From: Burkholderiales bacterium
GTDB lineage: Bacteria; Pseudomonadota; Gammaproteobacteria; Burkholderiales; SG8-41
Assembly: GCA_030684405.1 (NCBI GenBank)
Contig: JAUXYA010000011.1
Coordinates: 186,001 to 250,000 of the forward strand
Direction: 5' to 3'
DNA: 64,000 nucleotides
Positions 62,420-64,000 of the stretch are shown piece by piece. The notes under the pieces were generated by a model, which saw only the letters and a program-made list of their open reading frames with translations, was not told the origin of the DNA and did not search any database. The translations under genes and the position numbers were made by a program. The stretch's first letter is position 1; every line of letters starts with the position of its first letter.

Positions 62420-63610
62420 TTATGCTGTGCTGCGGGAGCCTGGTGTAGCCAGTCCCGGCACCCGCGAAGCACGCAGCAACACCTGCCCCTCGAACATGCG
62501 GCGCTGGGTGCGGTAGAACGCACCCTGCTCGGCGTTCCAGCCGCCGTCCTTGCGCTTGACCGTCGCCGCCACCGTGAGGATGCCCGAAGGCATGCCGATG
62601 CGGATCGGCGCTTCGACGTCACCGCCCTTGCGCAACACCTCGTTGACCACGCTGCCTTCAATGCGCGCAGCCACAGCCATGCACAGTGACACCGTCAACG
62701 GCAACGCGCGGTGCGTCTGACCGCTGGAAATGACACGACCGGTCAGATCGATGTCGTTCGCCGAGATGGTTTCGCCTGACAGCAACCTGGCATCCTGCAC
62801 CGCTGACACGAAACCGATGAACGGTACTGATTTGTTTTTCGCAGCCTCCTCGGCATTCGCCGCGATACCCATCGCCACCGAACCCGCGATGCGGATCGCC
62901 GACAGTTTCTGCATCACGGCGGCATTGGCATCGAGTTGCTCGGGCAGCTCAGTGCCGGTCAGGCCGAGGTCTTTGGCGTTGATCCATACCGTCGCGTTGG
63001 CGGCGTCGACCAGCGAGGCGCGCACCTTGCCGATGCCCGGCACCTCGAGCACATCAACCGCGTTGCCCGTGGGCAGCAGCTTGCCGGTGGTGGCGCCACC
63101 CGGATCGCGGAATTCCAGCTTCACCGGCGAGCCGGTACCGGATACGCCGGGTATCGCCAGGTCACCGTCGACTGCCGCCAGTCCGTCGTCGATGCTGAAC
63201 AGCGCGTGAATGATTTTCCTGGTGTTGGTATTGTGGATGCGCACCAGAGCTTCCTGCCCGGACACCCGGACCAGACCCTCATCCACCGCGAAAGGCCCCA
63301 TCGCTGAAGACATGTTGCCGCAGTTGGCCCCGTAATCGACCTTGGCGTCCTTCACCTGCACCTGGGCAAAGGTGTAGTCGATGTCGGCGTCGGTCCGCGT
63401 CGATGGACCGACCACGCAGACCTTGGACAGCGAAGAGACGCCGCCGCCCATGCCGTCGAGCTGGCGGCCGTTGGGATCAGGGCTGCCGATGGCGGACAGG
63501 AAAATCTCGTCCCACAACGCGCGGTCCTGCGGCAGATCCTGCTGCTTGAAGACCACGGCATTGCTGGTGCCGCCGCGCATGAACACCGCGGGAATCTTGA
63601 GCTGCTTCAC
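62420..63610 (-). CDS. PrpF-family isomerase (4-oxalomesaconate tautomerase/aconitate isomerase-like)
   Basis: 396 residues from a GTG at 63610 with CGAGGAG upstream. The PrpF motifs are FMRGGTSNAVVFK at the start, SPDPNGRQLDGMGGGVSSLSK, VDYGANCGNMSSAMGPFAV with the active-site Cys, and the late MPSGIL. PrpF enzymes isomerise double bonds in unsaturated tricarboxylates; GalD and LigU, which convert 4-oxalomesaconate forms, belong here. With the LigJ-, LigI- and Pht5-like genes of this window it could act in a protocatechuate-type route, but it is about 50 kb away and the alternatives include aconitate isomerase. It diverges from a class II aldolase gene. Confidence 0.88.
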   Translation of the reverse strand: MKQLKIPAVFMRGGTSNAVVFKQQDLPQDRALWDEIFLSAIGSPDPNGRQLDGMGGGVSSLSKVCVVGPSTRTDADIDYTFAQVQVKDAKVDYGANCGNMSSAMGPFAVDEGLVRVSGQEALVRIHNTNTRKIIHALFSIDDGLAAVDGDLAIPGVSGTGSPVKLEFRDPGGATTGKLLPTGNAVDVLEVPGIGKVRASLVDAANATVWINAKDLGLTGTELPEQLDANAAVMQKLSAIRIAGSVAMGIAANAEEAAKNKSVPFIGFVSAVQDARLLSGETISANDIDLTGRVISSGQTHRALPLTVSLCMAVAARIEGSVVNEVLRKGGDVEAPIRIGMPSGILTVAATVKRKDGGWNAEQGAFYRTQRRMFEGQVLLRASRVPGLATPGSRSTA

Positions 63611-63812
63611 GGTTCTCTCCTCGTAGGCGAAATCGGTAACGGTTGCGCTGGCGGTCCATGCCGGATGGCATGGTTCATGATATGGATTTCATCACGATTC
63701 AGCCGCGTCTGAATTCAACTTATTTAGCGATTGCGGTATTCTAGCGGCATTCATCCATAGCTGGCGGCGCATAAGTTGTCGCCGCAGCAATTACCGCACA
63801 GGAATCCACCAT

Positions 63813-64000
63813 ATGAAAAAACGTGCCACGCCCGCCAAGCGCAAGACCACAACGACCCGCAAGCGCAACACCCGCCCTGCCGGCGTCAGTGCCGCCGAGT
63901 GGCAGGCCCGCGTCGAACTCGCCGCCGCTTACCGCCTCACCGCGATGATGGGCTGGACCGACATGCTGGGGACCCATATCTCCTGCCGCGTACCGGGCCG
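63813..64000 (+). CDS. Class II aldolase/adducin-family protein, cut by right window edge
   Basis: The first 62 residues are visible. After a basic leader (MKKRATPAKRKTTTTRKRN) comes VELAAAYRLTAMMGWTDMLGTHISCRVPG, the opening of the class II aldolase/adducin domain. AGGA precedes the ATG. These Zn-dependent enzymes split or decarboxylate phosphorylated or oxo-acid sugars. The Lys/Arg/Thr-rich leader is unusual. It diverges from the PrpF gene. Confidence 0.8.
   Translation, partial: MKKRATPAKRKTTTTRKRNTRPAGVSAAEWQARVELAAAYRLTAMMGWTDMLGTHISCRVPG

Overview
The window is GC-rich bacterial DNA, most likely from an environmental betaproteobacterium of the Burkholderiales type. The main reason is the large number of Bug-family (tripartite tricarboxylate transporter, TTT) periplasmic receptors: seven intact genes and one decayed copy, with no TctA/TctB membrane genes in the window. 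A class I PHA synthase, MlaA and a LigJ-type hydratase also fit. Almost everything up to 34 kb, and again at 46-52 and 55-64 kb, is carboxylic-acid catabolism.

Layout. 1-4867 (minus): HpcH/HpaI aldolase, BKACE (DUF849), LeuC-like and LeuD-like hydro-lyase subunits, and an enolase-superfamily enzyme cut by the window edge. 5057-9821 (plus): a two-subunit ThDP decarboxylase, MmgE/PrpD, a PdxA-type dehydrogenase and a Bug receptor. These two operons diverge from a control region holding a strong dyad (4957-4990). 9932-15240 (plus): a second Bug gene, then a LysR regulator, a third Bug gene, a LigJ-type 4-oxalomesaconate hydratase and a 4,5-dihydroxyphthalate-decarboxylase-like protein. 15305-17495 (minus): a cupin and PHA synthase. 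17710-22304: tcuAB with a second decarboxylase-like gene, divergent from a Bug gene. 22332-26644: an MFS exporter, a Bug receptor, an NMT1-type binding protein and a LigI-like lactonase. 26682-29481: a small outer-membrane barrel, a fluoroacetate-dehalogenase-type hydrolase and an SMP-30 lactonase. 29564-32400: a GntR-controlled operon (TauD-type dioxygenase, regulator, enolase). 32526-38176: MOSC protein, isopropylmalate-dehydrogenase-like enzyme, a membrane channel-like protein, VOC protein, gabD.

38.4-42.5 kb is ordinary housekeeping: mlaA, then a tightly coupled operon (DUF6352-like protein, SirB1-like protein, alpha/beta hydrolase) and tRNA-Arg(CCT). 42.6-52 kb looks acquired and rearranged. 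It has umuDC and an SRAP gene around one SOS box beside the tRNA, a 3'-truncated TfdA-like gene, a decayed Bug gene, and a visibly AT-richer operon (two Bug receptors, acyl-CoA synthetase, carboxyltransferase). A zinc-ribbon membrane protein gene follows, framed by inverted repeats. 53-64 kb carries a lipoprotein, a Ser/Thr kinase with a cyclic-nucleotide-binding-like domain, a fused hydantoinase/oxoprolinase, a second MFS transporter, an SDR, a TerB-like protein, a PrpF isomerase and the start of a class II aldolase.

Strongest points for follow-up: the divergent catabolic operons at 1-9821 with their dyad; a dispersed AT-rich element that sits just after several stop codons and once inside an open reading frame; the complete defluorinase-type active site at 27432-28316; and scattered homologues of phthalate/protocatechuate 4,5-cleavage steps without the ring-cleavage genes.
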